Shown here piece by piece: positions 11,101 to 21,129 of a stretch of DNA of 64,000 nucleotides (position 1 is its first letter; each line of letters opens with the position of its first letter). Origin of the DNA: Paraniabella hibiscisoli (lineage in GTDB: Bacteria > Bacteroidota > Bacteroidia > Chitinophagales > Chitinophagaceae); the NCBI RefSeq assembly GCF_022512515.1, contig NZ_JAKWBK010000001.1, positions 1,612,001-1,676,000 of the forward strand. Direction: 5' to 3'. The notes under the pieces were generated by a model that saw nothing but the letters and a program-made list of their open reading frames with translations, had not been told where the DNA came from and ran no database searches. Made by a program: the position numbers and the translations under genes.

Positions 11101-11737
11101 TTGCGGGTGCAGCTACACAGCCAGGTGCCCATCTCGGCGGCTTTAGGTATGCTGATATATCTGGTCCCAATGGCACACCTGATGGTATCATTGACGATGA
11201 TGACCGTACCTTTATAGGAAATCCACATCCCGACTTTATTTACGGCTTTAACCTGAGTGCGCGCTATTCTAATTTTGATGTTTCATTATTTTTTAATGGT
11301 TCGCAGGGGAATGATCTGTTTGATATGACGCGCTTATACACAGACCTGAGCTTGTTTGATGGAGCCGTAAGTGATAGAATGCTTAATGCGTGGAGCCCCA
11401 CCAATACCAGTAGCAATGTCCCTGCACCATACAGAGACCGGCCTGCAATTGAAATGCTTTCCAACAGCTACTTTGTACAGGATGGAAGCTACCTGAAGCT
11501 GAAATTGCTGCAAATAGGCTACAATTTTAAATTTAAAGGCGTTTTGCAAGACAAGGTAAAAAACTGCAGGCTATATGTAAGTGGCACTAATTTGTTCACT
11601 GTAACAAAGTATACGGGTTTAGATCCCGAAGTTACTTCCTCACCAGGAAGCACCGCGCCTGGGCTGCACCGGGAGTTGATATGGGTATGTACCCCATGTC
11701 GCGTCAATACCTGGTTGGGTTAAATGTTACATTCTAA
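8191..11737 (+). CDS. SusC-like TonB-dependent transporter with STN signalling domain
   Basis: Outer-membrane active glycan importer. The start is ATG 8191 (MKK..), with one A missing in the run directly after it. A signal segment is followed by an STN domain ([20 protein letters not shown]), which contacts FecR, then a carboxypeptidase-like beta-sandwich, the TonB plug ([35 protein letters not shown]) and a 22-strand barrel ending in GLNVTF. Five single-base losses break it: A-run 8194-8200, G-run 8972-8975, T-run 10332-10336, G-run 11049-11050 and G-run 11661-11663. Repaired length is about 1183 aa. It is followed by its SusD partner, but no hydrolase gene lies on the same strand downstream, so the substrate is unknown. 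Confidence 0.92.
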
Positions 11738-11765
11738 AACAGTGATCATAAAAAAATAAACTACG

Positions 11766-13475
11766 ATGAAAAATTTATATAAATCTATTTTTATCCTCTA
11801 CCTGCTATTGGTCATTTATTCCTGCGGGAAAGGATTCCTGGACCAGAAACCTCAGGCTATTCTTTCGGAAGAGCAACTAAAAGGAACAAAAGGAGTAGAG
11901 TCTGCATTGATTGGCGCATATGGAATCATGAACGGCAATATAAGCGGCACCTGGGGCAACTACTCCAGCTCACCCAGCCAGTGGTTGTTTGGGGAAGTGG
12001 GTTCCGATAACGCGCACAAAGGCAGTAATTCCCTTGATCAGTCTCCCATGAACGATATTGAGCTGCATCGGGTTGACCCCTCCAATGATAACTTGCCTAC
12101 TATGTGGCGGGTGTACTACGAAGGTATTGGCCGCTGTAACTTAACCCTTAGCCTTTTAAAAGCAGTACAGGAGGGAAGTGGTGAAAAACTGAGCGATCAG
12201 AGAGCAAAGGAGATTACCGGAGAAGCCAGAATGTTACGGGGCCATTATTATTTTTTCCTGGCAAGAGTGTTCAAAAACATACCTTATGTAGATGAGACCA
12301 TGAGTACACAAGAGGCTGCTAAAGTTAAAAATGATAAGGAAATATGGCCCATGATCGAAGCAGACTTTAAGGCTGCCATGGATAACCTTCCTGTAGAGAA
12401 ACCACTGGGAGATGTGGGCCGCGCAGATAAACTGGCAGCACAAGCTTATTTAGGAAAGCTTTACCTCTACCAGAAAAAATACACCGACGCATTACCCTTG
12501 CTCCAGGATGTGATAGCCAAAAAACCTGCGTTAAACACGCTTGCTTTTGATGCCAACTTTAATATTAAGACAAAAAACGGTCCCGAAGGCATCTTTGTTT
12601 CGCAAAGCATTATCAACCCGGATGGTAGCGGAGACAACGGTAATGTGGGCGATATGTTGGGCGGTCTCTATGGTGGTCCTATCAACTGTTGCGGATTCTT
12701 TCAGCCTACGGTAGACCTGGTTAATGCATTTAAAGTGGATGCCAATGGACTGCCTTTCTTAGACGGTAGCTACAGGAATAATCCCTTTGTATCAGATCAG
12801 GGTTTAACCGGCGCCGAAAAAGATAATTATAAAGTGAATACGGCCATTGCTTTCGATCCCCGCCTGGACTATACCGTAGGCAGAAGGGATGTGAATTATC
12901 GTGATTGGGGCGTGTTGCAAACCTCCTGGATTCGGGACCAGGCTTTTAGCGGTCCCTTTGTTGGTGTTAAACAAATGATCAATGTTGCCGATATGGATGG
13001 AAATGTTTCTCCGGGTACCAGCAATATTACATCTCAAAATGTAAACGTCATCCGCCTTTCGGACGTGTACCTGATGGCTGCGGAATGTGCGGTTGAAACC
13101 AATGCGCTGCCGTTGGCCCTTACTATGGTAAACGCGGTAAGATCAAGGGCCGCCAGCCTGCCGGTTGTAAGAGCCAGCTCTGGCGCTGCTGCAGCTCAAT
13201 ATAATGTAAAGCCATATACCTCATTCCCCAACCAGGAGTATGCCCGCAATGCGGTTCGTTTTGAAAGAAGACTTGAACTGGCTTTGGAAGGTCACCGGTT
13301 TTTTGACCTCGTGCGCTGGGGGACTGCCAAGTCGGTATTAGAACCGTTTATGGAGTTTGAGAAGAGATTTGTTGCGGCATCAAGAACTATAACATATACG
13401 GACAAGAACAATTATCTGCCACTGCCACAGGAGCAGATAGACCGGGCACAGGGGACTTTAACCCAAAATCAGTAA
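11766..13475 (+). CDS. SusD/RagB-like surface glycan-binding lipoprotein
   Basis: Partner of the preceding SusC that caps the barrel and captures oligosaccharide. Lipoprotein signal: hydrophobic core then IYSC with Cys20. Tetratricopeptide-like helices (ARMLRGHYYFFLARVFKN, AAQAYLGKLYLYQKKY) and the C-terminal SusD signature (RFERRLELALEGHRFFDLVR; NYLPLPQEQIDRAQGTLTQN) are present. Frame intact at 569 aa. The gene starts 28 bp after the SusC stop and ends just before a strong terminator, so it closes the sigma/anti-sigma/SusC/SusD unit. Confidence 0.93.
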   Translation: MKNLYKSIFILYLLLVIYSCGKGFLDQKPQAILSEEQLKGTKGVESALIGAYGIMNGNISGTWGNYSSSPSQWLFGEVGSDNAHKGSNSLDQSPMNDIELHRVDPSNDNLPTMWRVYYEGIGRCNLTLSLLKAVQEGSGEKLSDQRAKEITGEARMLRGHYYFFLARVFKNIPYVDETMSTQEAAKVKNDKEIWPMIEADFKAAMDNLPVEKPLGDVGRADKLAAQAYLGKLYLYQKKYTDALPLLQDVIAKKPALNTLAFDANFNIKTKNGPEGIFVSQSIINPDGSGDNGNVGDMLGGLYGGPINCCGFFQPTVDLVNAFKVDANGLPFLDGSYRNNPFVSDQGLTGAEKDNYKVNTAIAFDPRLDYTVGRRDVNYRDWGVLQTSWIRDQAFSGPFVGVKQMINVADMDGNVSPGTSNITSQNVNVIRLSDVYLMAAECAVETNALPLALTMVNAVRSRAASLPVVRASSGAAAAQYNVKPYTSFPNQEYARNAVRFERRLELALEGHRFFDLVRWGTAKSVLEPFMEFEKRFVAASRTITYTDKNNYLPLPQEQIDRAQGTLTQNQ

Positions 13476-13492
13476 CCATTCTACCCCTCAAA

Positions 13493-13528
13493 AAAAAATT
13501 CCCATCTCAAAACAGATGGGAATTTTTT
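13493..13528. terminator. bidirectional terminator between SusD and pheS
   Basis: Hairpin with arms AATTCCCATCT and AGATGGGAATT, A-tract on the left and T-tract on the right, between convergent genes. Confidence 0.85.
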
Positions 13529-13555
13529 ATAAAAAACAAGAATAATTCGTGGCTA

Positions 13556-14593
<1,038 letters not shown>

Positions 14594-14599
14594 AGCCTG

Positions 14600-14607
14600 C
14601 AAAGATA
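14600..14607 (-). promoter_or_regulatory. -7 box (TATCTTTG) of pheS
   Basis: Minus-strand match to TAnnTTTG only 6 bp upstream of the pheS ATG, implying a very short or absent leader. Confidence 0.5.
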
Positions 14608-14667
14608 AAGCAATGAATTATGTATTTTTGGTAAATCGGTTCCGGATGGAAAAACTAAATGCAGCAA

Positions 14668-15170
14668 ATGAAAAACAATCTAACTATTTTATCAGGCTTT
14701 TTGATAACAGCACTTCTTTTTCCTGTAAGAAAAATGAAGCTTCTATTGCAAAAAATGAAGCGGAGGCTTATCCGGCTACGGGAGAAAGAACCTATACTAA
14801 GGGTGAACTTAAGGTTGAAGAAAGCTGGAATACCGGTTTGCCCGTTGATTTTTCGGGAATCTGGAAGGTCATTGAATTTAATGGTATAGTGGCTGATGAT
14901 AAACAACCTTTAGCGATACTAACGGTAGCCAGCGATACTACAGTAAATATGGCTGCGAACTGTAACTCATTTATTTATAAATATAGAATAAATGGGTCTA
15001 ACAAAATATCATTAAATGCTTACTATTCTTCTGTAATGGCATGTAAGAATTTTTACCTCGATAAAAACATAATGAGTGTTTTTAATACGGTAGTTCAATA
15101 TAAGATACTGAATAAGGTATTGAAATTGGGCGATGCAGAGGGTAAAGTTTTTATGATCGCTACAAAGTAA
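14668..15170 (+). CDS. META/HslJ-like domain lipoprotein
   Basis: Small exported lipoprotein of about 167 aa. Start ATG 14668 gives MKNNLTILSGFLITALLFSC, a lipobox signal, once one T is restored in the run at 14717-14721. The body matches the META fold: FSGIWKVIEFNG at the start, NMAANCNSFIYKYRINGSNK in the middle, the MACKNF strand, then a final LKLGDAEGKVFMI hairpin. META proteins are beta-proteins linked to novobiocin tolerance (HslJ) or secretion, but the role here is unknown. It is divergent from pheS and followed by metF. Other possible starts in the second frame lack a signal peptide and are rejected. Confidence 0.75.
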
Positions 15171-15280
15171 TACACAAACCTCACATAATTATTTATGCTA
15201 TAGCTGCTCGTTGGCTTTGTCCCTGCCGAGCGGTTGTTTCCGCCTGAAATTAAATTATGAAGTGTTTTAAACACTACCCG

Positions 15281-15288
15281 TAATTTTG
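15281..15288 (+). promoter_or_regulatory. -7 box (TAATTTTG) of metF
   Basis: TAnnTTTG match 19 bp upstream of the metF ATG, next to a near-palindrome at 15261-15275 (AGTGTTTTAAACACT). Confidence 0.5.
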
Positions 15289-15307
15289 CAGCCAACAAAA
15301 ATCAGGA

Positions 15308-16265
15308 ATGAAGGTAATTGATCACATTAACAGAGCAAAAGAGAAAAACGAAACGCTGATCTCTTTTGAAATACTTCCGCCGCTGAAGGGTAAGGGAATA
15401 GAAGGACTATATGACCATATGGACCCTTTGATGGAGTTCAAACCTGCTTATATCAATGTTACCTATCATCGCAGCGAACATGAGTTCAAAAAAATCCTGA
15501 TGGCAGCTTTAAAAAAGTAACCATCAGGAAGCGACCAGGTACTGAAAGTATTTGTGCTGCGATCATGAACAAATACAACGTTGACACAGTGCCCCACCTT
15601 ATTTGCGGGGATTCAGCGTTATGGAAACCGAAGATGCCCTGATCAATTTAAACTACCTGGGTATTGATAATGTGCTGGTATTACGTGGAGATGCAGCTAA
15701 AAATGAAACAGCTTTTATCCCTCAACCGGATGGGCATTTATATGCTGTTGATTTACTAAAACAGGTAGTAGACCTTAATAATGGTGTTTATTTGGAAGAA
15801 GAGCTGCTGAACAGCCGCAAAACCTCTTTTTGTATTGGTGTTGCCGGATACCCGGAAAAACATTTTGAAGCGCCGAACATGCAAACAGACCTGGCTTATC
15901 TGAAAGCCAAGGTGGACGCAGGCGCTGACTATATTGTTACCCAGATGTTTTTCGACAACGCTAAATATTATTCTTTTGTAGAAGCCTGTCGCGCCAATGG
16001 CATTAATGTGCCAATTGTACCAGGACTGAAACCTGTTTACAGCAAAAAGCAGTTAACCATATTGCCTAAGATATTCTCGATCGATCTTCCACAGGAACTT
16101 TCCAACGAAATAACGAAATGTAAAAACAACGCAGAAGTAGAAAAAGTAGGAGAGGACTGGTTGCTGGCACAGAGCCAGGACCTGAAAAAGAACGGAGTGC
16201 CGGGACTGCATTATTACACTTTGGGAAAACCTGGCATTGTAGCAAATGTGATCCGGAGGCTCTGA
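15308..16265 (+). CDS. metF: 5,10-methylenetetrahydrofolate reductase
   Basis: Flavoprotein reducing methylene-THF to methyl-THF for methionine synthesis. Recognisable parts: SFEILPPLKGKG at the N-terminus, YINVTYHRSEHEFKK, VPHLICGGFSV, DNVLVLRGDAAKNE, CIGVAGYPEKHFEAPN (family motif) and VTQMFFDNAKYYSF. Two single-base losses interrupt it, in the A-run at 15488-15494 and the G-run at 15607-15610; the repaired protein is about 319 aa, the family norm. No methionine-pathway neighbour is present and no SAM riboswitch was seen in the short upstream region. Confidence 0.93.
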
Positions 16266-16320
16266 TTATTGTGCTTAAGCAATGCATTTGAGCTCATCAT
16301 ATAAAATATAAATAATTCTA

Positions 16321-16399
16321 TGTACGATGTTTGCTGTACGATGTACGTGCAGCAAATCAGAATACTATATCGTACATCTAACATCGTAAATCGTACAGA
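16321..16399. repeat. intergenic inverted-repeat cluster (TGTACGAT units)
   Basis: TGTACGAT occurs at 16321 and 16336, and its reverse complement ATCGTACA at 16369 and 16390. The outer arms 16334-16347 and 16386-16399 match in 13 of 14 positions as an inverted repeat. The cluster fills the metF-rlmD gap and could fold as a cruciform or RNA hairpin. Confidence 0.65.
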
Positions 16400-16401
16400 T
16401 A

Positions 16402-17841
16402 TTGGCTCGCAAGAAGAAAAATATAACACTCGAAAACGTATTAATTGAAGATTATGCAGCGGAAGGAAAATCGCTGGCACGTGTAGAGGGAAAAGTAATT
16501 TTTGTGGAACAGGTGGTACCTGGCGACGTGGTAGATATATGTCTTACTAAAAACAAAAAAGATTGGGGTGAGGGCTGGCCTTTGCGTTTTCATTCTTACT
16601 CCGACAAAAGGGTGGATCCGTTTTGTACGCATTTTGGCACCTGTGGTGGTTGTCAGTGGCAGATGCTGCCTTATGACCTGCAGTTACAGTATAAGCAAAA
16701 ACAGGTACAGGATAATTTAAAACGTATCGGGAAGGTGCAGCTACCAGAAATCTGGCCGATTATTGGTGCAAAAAACATTAAACGATATCGCAATAAGATA
16801 GAATATACATTTGGGACAGACGAGTTTTTAACCAAAGAAGAGTTTAACAGGCGTAAAGCAGCTGCATTGAGCGGTCCTTCAGATGGAGGGGATTTGATTA
16901 GCCCGGGCGCTGCCGGCTTTCATGCCAAAGGATCCTGGAGCAAAGTGGTAGATATTCAAACCTGTCATTTGCAGTCGGAGCCAACCAATGATATCAGGTT
17001 AGCTATTAAAAAGTATGCTTTTCAAAACGGGCTTAACTTTTATAACCTGCGGGAGCAGCATGGCTTTTTACGCACGATGCAGGTACGCCTTTGCGAAACC
17101 GGCGAGTGGATGGCCAATATTATGGTGGGTGAGGATGATCCGGAAAAGATCGAAGGGCTGATGCAGTTTGTATTGGCGCAATTTCCTGGCATAACCTCTT
17201 TATTGTATACTGTTAATACCAAAAGAAATGATAGCCTCCACGACCTGGAGCCCGTAGTATACCACGGGAAAGGTTATGTAATTGAGAAGCTGGAGGATTT
17301 CCAGTTTAAAATAGGACCAAAATCCTTTTTCCAGACCAATACCCGCCAGGGCGAGGAATTATACCGGATCACACGCGACTTTGCCGAATTAACCGGGAGA
17401 GAGACTTTATACGATCTGTATTGCGGTACGGGTAGCATCGGCATATTTTGTAGTCAGAATGCCGGGAAAATCATAGGGGTAGAAATGATTGATGCTGCTA
17501 TTGAAGATGCCAAAGAAAATGCGGCGCTCAACAACCTGGATAAAACACATTTCTATGCGGGCGATGTGATCAAGGTTTGTGATGATGATTTTTTTGCCAA
17601 ACATGGCCGCGCAGACGTGATCATTACCGACCCTCCGCGGGCAGGGATGCATGAAAAACTGGTGCAGAAGATCAATGAAATGGCAGCTCCTACTGTGGTG
17701 TATGTAAGCTGTAACCCTGCTACCCAGGCCCGCGACCTGGCTTTACTGGATGAAAAATATATGGTGACTAAAATTCAGCCGGTAGATATGTTCCCGCATA
17801 CGCTGCATATTGAGAATGTGGTGCAGCTAAAATTGAGGTAA
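16402..17841 (+). CDS. rlmD: 23S rRNA (uracil-1939-C5)-methyltransferase RlmD-like
   Basis: SAM-dependent RNA methyltransferase of the RumA/RlmCD/TrmA class, 479 aa, intact. An N-terminal TRAM domain (VLIEDYAAEGKSLARVEGKV) precedes the iron-sulfur cysteines in DPFCTHFGTCGGCQWQ. The SAM site is LYDLYCGTGSIGIF, and VYVSCNPATQARD carries the catalytic Cys. The start is unusual: an in-frame TAA at 16387-16389 leaves only TTG 16402 (or an ATA just before) as initiator, so TTG is used here unless a base of an ATG is missing. The upstream gap is filled by the TGTACGAT inverted repeats. It could be RlmCD rather than RlmD, as the family is hard to split by sequence. Confidence 0.88.
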   Translation: MARKKKNITLENVLIEDYAAEGKSLARVEGKVIFVEQVVPGDVVDICLTKNKKDWGEGWPLRFHSYSDKRVDPFCTHFGTCGGCQWQMLPYDLQLQYKQKQVQDNLKRIGKVQLPEIWPIIGAKNIKRYRNKIEYTFGTDEFLTKEEFNRRKAAALSGPSDGGDLISPGAAGFHAKGSWSKVVDIQTCHLQSEPTNDIRLAIKKYAFQNGLNFYNLREQHGFLRTMQVRLCETGEWMANIMVGEDDPEKIEGLMQFVLAQFPGITSLLYTVNTKRNDSLHDLEPVVYHGKGYVIEKLEDFQFKIGPKSFFQTNTRQGEELYRITRDFAELTGRETLYDLYCGTGSIGIFCSQNAGKIIGVEMIDAAIEDAKENAALNNLDKTHFYAGDVIKVCDDDFFAKHGRADVIITDPPRAGMHEKLVQKINEMAAPTVVYVSCNPATQARDLALLDEKYMVTKIQPVDMFPHTLHIENVVQLKLR

Positions 17842-17860
17842 CTACAAATAAAACTTATTA

Positions 17861-17906
17861 AAAAGCCCGGAACGACTGTCATACATTAACATCGTTCCGG
17901 GCTTTT
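17861..17906. terminator. bidirectional terminator after rlmD
   Basis: 15-bp stem (AAAAGCCCGGAACGA / TCGTTCCGGGCTTTT) followed by T residues, between rlmD and the convergent DUF4185 gene. Confidence 0.9.
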
Positions 17907-17925
17907 TTGTACAATGATGCGGTTA

Positions 17926-19362
17926 CTACAAATCTCCCATATCGGCTAATTCGGCCTTCATCAAAAATGTATTATAAGGCATCCACATCGACATCAGGAA
18001 ATAGAGGTTATCGCCTGTAGCAGATAATGGGTGAAGGTAGGAGCCATATAATTGAGAATAGGCACTACCAGCCGCCAGTTCGTAAGGACTGCTCCAGGGA
18101 CCGGTAATGTTTTCAGCTGTTCGCATGGTAATATTATACCGGTCTTCGCTAAAATACGTTAGGATCCATTTGTTGTGTTTGGTATTATAAACAAAAGAAA
18201 GTTCACCCACCTTTTCGTTGATGAGCACTGTTGCCGCCGACTCGTTACCGGGTATCCATTGACTACTGGTGCTGTTCCAATATTCATATAGGTTTTGGTT
18301 TTCAATATCAGCCTCTTTAAAACGGGCCAAATAGGCCGGGTTAATTCTTCCTGCGTGCGTGCCCATCATGTACACATAGCCATCCTTTTTGAAATAACCC
18401 ACCATGCCGAAATTGCTGTTGGCAGAAAACAATACGGTTTCACATTTCTTCCATGTCTGTCCGTTATCAACCGATTTGTATAAACCCGAATAATTGATGA
18501 TCCATCCGGTCCAGTTTCTGATATTAAAGTAATGTACATAATCTGCTCCATTTGCCCGGATTGCTGCCGAAGGTATGGATGTCAGGTTTCCGTTTCCCGA
18601 CTGATCTTTTCCACCTGGCACTATTTCCCTGGCGCTGCCGGCATTATCTGTTGCCATGCTTCCAAATGTAAGCCCGTCATCTAGTTGGGTGTCGGTAGAA
18701 AATGCCAGCACATTAGAGCGCCAGCTACCTCCATTAGGGCCAGGATTAGCGGCATTTGGAACAAAGTCCTGTCCAAATGTGTCGCCAAAAATATCCCGTA
18801 ATTGTTAGGTTGCATCTCCCAAACAATGCCCAGGTCGGTGCCACCCACATTCCATTTGCTGGCTGTATTATTCGGGTTAGGAAATGATTCGTTACCAATG
18901 GGCTTACCGTTACGCGGGCTACTCGCTGCATGCTTCTTATAAAAAAGCCCCGGCGATTATCTACATTTAAGGTAAGTATGTTTGATGCATTCCCATCTTT
19001 GTAGTGAGCTTTCAATAATAATTTAAACGACTCAGGGTCCGTCGGCTGAATAGCGTAGCTAAAGCTGTAAGATGCTATCAGCTCGCTGCGGCTTATTTTG
19101 TTGCTGTAGCTGTTTCCGCCACTTTTTGTAACGGAGATATAATCTATAGCATCGAGATTTTTGAAACTTAAAGCGGCAGACACTTTTTTCGTTTGCTTAT
19201 CGGGAACAAGGAGCGTCTGGCTTGCTGTAATTTCATCTGTTGGTGTAAACAAATCTTTTTCACCCTCTTTTTACAGCTAAAAAGCAAACAAAGAAAACAC
19301 ACCCATATCGTGTAATGTATAGGTGTGATTTCTTTAACCGGGATTACAAATTTCTTAAACAT
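17926..19362 (-). CDS. DUF4185-type secreted lipoprotein, putative glycoside hydrolase
   Basis: About 479 aa after repair. The N-terminus has a transmembrane/lipobox segment (WVCFLCLLFSC, Cys30) and a beta-rich linker. The DUF4185 domain shows the WNVGGTDLGIVWEM and IFFGDTFGQDF motifs, a repeat-like LYKSVDNGQTWKKCE segment (BNR-type) and GPWSSPYEL near the end, consistent with a five-bladed propeller. Some DUF4185 members have been shown to be endo-D-arabinanases (I recall GH183); whether this one is cannot be told. Frame breaks: T-run 19268-19272, A-run 18941-18946, A-run 18786-18790. It is the last gene of a minus-strand PUL after SusC and SusD; its start codon overlaps the SusD stop. Confidence 0.75.
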
Positions 19363-21119
19363 TAATATCCGGGGTTTTGTGTATAGTTACCTTTTGCCCA
19401 ATTGATCTGAGGTTGAGGGATCGGGAAAAATTCATCACGTCCTGATGTGAACTTGGCAATATTAAACCATGAGAACCTGGTTTTTTCGATAGCGAAATAG
19501 TCATTCATTGTTTTCTCTAAAATACCCCAGCGTTGTAAGTCAAAGAAACGACGTCCTTCTCCTGCCATTTCCAAACGATTTTCCCATTGCATCGCCTTCA
19601 GGGCAAAATCCTTGGTCCAGTTACAATTAATGCCCGGCTTATAGGTTTCTATGCGGTAATTTAAAACAGGCTGACCATTGGCTTTAACCAGGCGGCTCGT
19701 GCTGTTTGCAGCTCTCTGGCGAATTTTGTTAATAGGTTCCAGCGCTTCCTGGTGCCTGTCCAGTTGAATAAGTATTTCCGCTTTCCACAGCAAAACTTCA
19801 TCGTACCGGATCATTCTTTTGTTCATCGAGTTAAATTGCCATCCGTCGTATAGTAAACATCCGCAATTGGGCCGGGGCAATTCTTTAATCGATTTGAAAT
19901 AGCCGTATTCTGCTGCATTACGAACGCCTTTGTTTTCAAAGATCAGGTTCGGATCATATTTCCAGGGCAGACCCGGTGCAGCAATAGTATGACTGAACCG
20001 CGGATCAAAGCTGTTATTAGCAAAATAGTTGGCGGCACCATCTGCATAGCTGTTATTGTTATATGTGTCGAATAAGGGCAAACCGTCGGCGCCTGTTTTG
20101 AAAGCGTTGCCCATAGCGTAGCTGATGTGATGAAAGCCGCAGCAGGTAAAGCCTCCCCAGTTAAATGGATGGTTCAATCCTTCGCCACGATTTATTTTTC
20201 CACCGGTAGAGCTACCATCATTGATGGAATACTGAATTTCCCAGATGGACTCTTTGGTTTTGTTATCAAACCCAACTTCAAAGTTGTCAGAAAAGTCAGC
20301 CTGCAATCCTACTTTAGCGCCTTCCTGGCCGGTGATCTTATTGATATAAGTTAGCGCTTCAGTCAATCTGTCTTTATTGATGTTAACTACCTTGTGCATG
20401 TCATCCTGCTCATAAGCCATAAACATCAATGTTCTGGCCACCATTGCAGTGGCTGCATTTTTATCTACCCTTCCTTTGTCCTCCTGGGTATCGGGTAGCC
20501 GGTTTTCTGCATCTTTAAAATCGTTCAGAATTTTTTCCCACAGATACTGATCGTTCGGATGGGTTTTGTCCCTGTTAGGCACCGCTTCAAACTCCGCAGT
20601 AGAGCCTACTACATTTTCATCGATATAGGGAATATACTTAAAGAACTGTTTAAGTCTGAAGTGTACAAATGCGCGGATGAACTTTACCTCGCCGATACGG
20701 GCGTCCCTGGATGGATAGGCTTCTGCGCTTATCAATTGCAGTTTTTGTATGGCGGTATTACAACGTTGAATGATCTGGTAAGATACGTACCAGGGGTAGT
20801 CAAGTGGCCAGCCGTTAGGGTTTAAGCCCACAAATGTTTCCATATTATGCCAGCCATCGCCATCCCAGGTTCCACCACCACCTTTATATGAGTCATCGGC
20901 CCGCATAGAACCCGACCACCAGGGAGAAAACGGCGAATCGAAAGATGGTATGTCGGTCATTCTTGCATAGGCGGCAGTAACAAAACCGTCCATGTCTTCC
21001 GGCTTGGTCAATAAGCCTTCATCTAAAACCTGTTTGGGTGCAACATCAAGATACCTATCGCATCCTGTAAGAAACAGGGTTAAGAAGGCGGATAATAAAA
21101 AGTATTGATACTTGTTCAT
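19362..21119 (-). CDS. SusD/RagB-like glycan-binding lipoprotein
   Basis: 585 aa, intact. Start ATG 21119 gives MNKYQYFLLSAFLTLFLTGC with Cys20 as lipidated residue; a start eight codons upstream would overlap the SusC end and spoil the signal. SusD features: SARDxxFxR-like helix pairs (FIRAFVHFRLKQFFKYIPY), and the C-terminal WENRLEMAGEGRRFFDLQRW and FFPIPQPQINWAKGNYTQNPGY signature. It partners the SusC encoded immediately upstream on the same strand. Confidence 0.93.
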   Translation of the reverse strand: MNKYQYFLLSAFLTLFLTGCDRYLDVAPKQVLDEGLLTKPEDMDGFVTAAYARMTDIPSFDSPFSPWWSGSMRADDSYKGGGGTWDGDGWHNMETFVGLNPNGWPLDYPWYVSYQIIQRCNTAIQKLQLISAEAYPSRDARIGEVKFIRAFVHFRLKQFFKYIPYIDENVVGSTAEFEAVPNRDKTHPNDQYLWEKILNDFKDAENRLPDTQEDKGRVDKNAATAMVARTLMFMAYEQDDMHKVVNINKDRLTEALTYINKITGQEGAKVGLQADFSDNFEVGFDNKTKESIWEIQYSINDGSSTGGKINRGEGLNHPFNWGGFTCCGFHHISYAMGNAFKTGADGLPLFDTYNNNSYADGAANYFANNSFDPRFSHTIAAPGLPWKYDPNLIFENKGVRNAAEYGYFKSIKELPRPNCGCLLYDGWQFNSMNKRMIRYDEVLLWKAEILIQLDRHQEALEPINKIRQRAANSTSRLVKANGQPVLNYRIETYKPGINCNWTKDFALKAMQWENRLEMAGEGRRFFDLQRWGILEKTMNDYFAIEKTRFSWFNIAKFTSGRDEFFPIPQPQINWAKGNYTQNPGY

Positions 21120-21129
21120 GGTGAATAAT

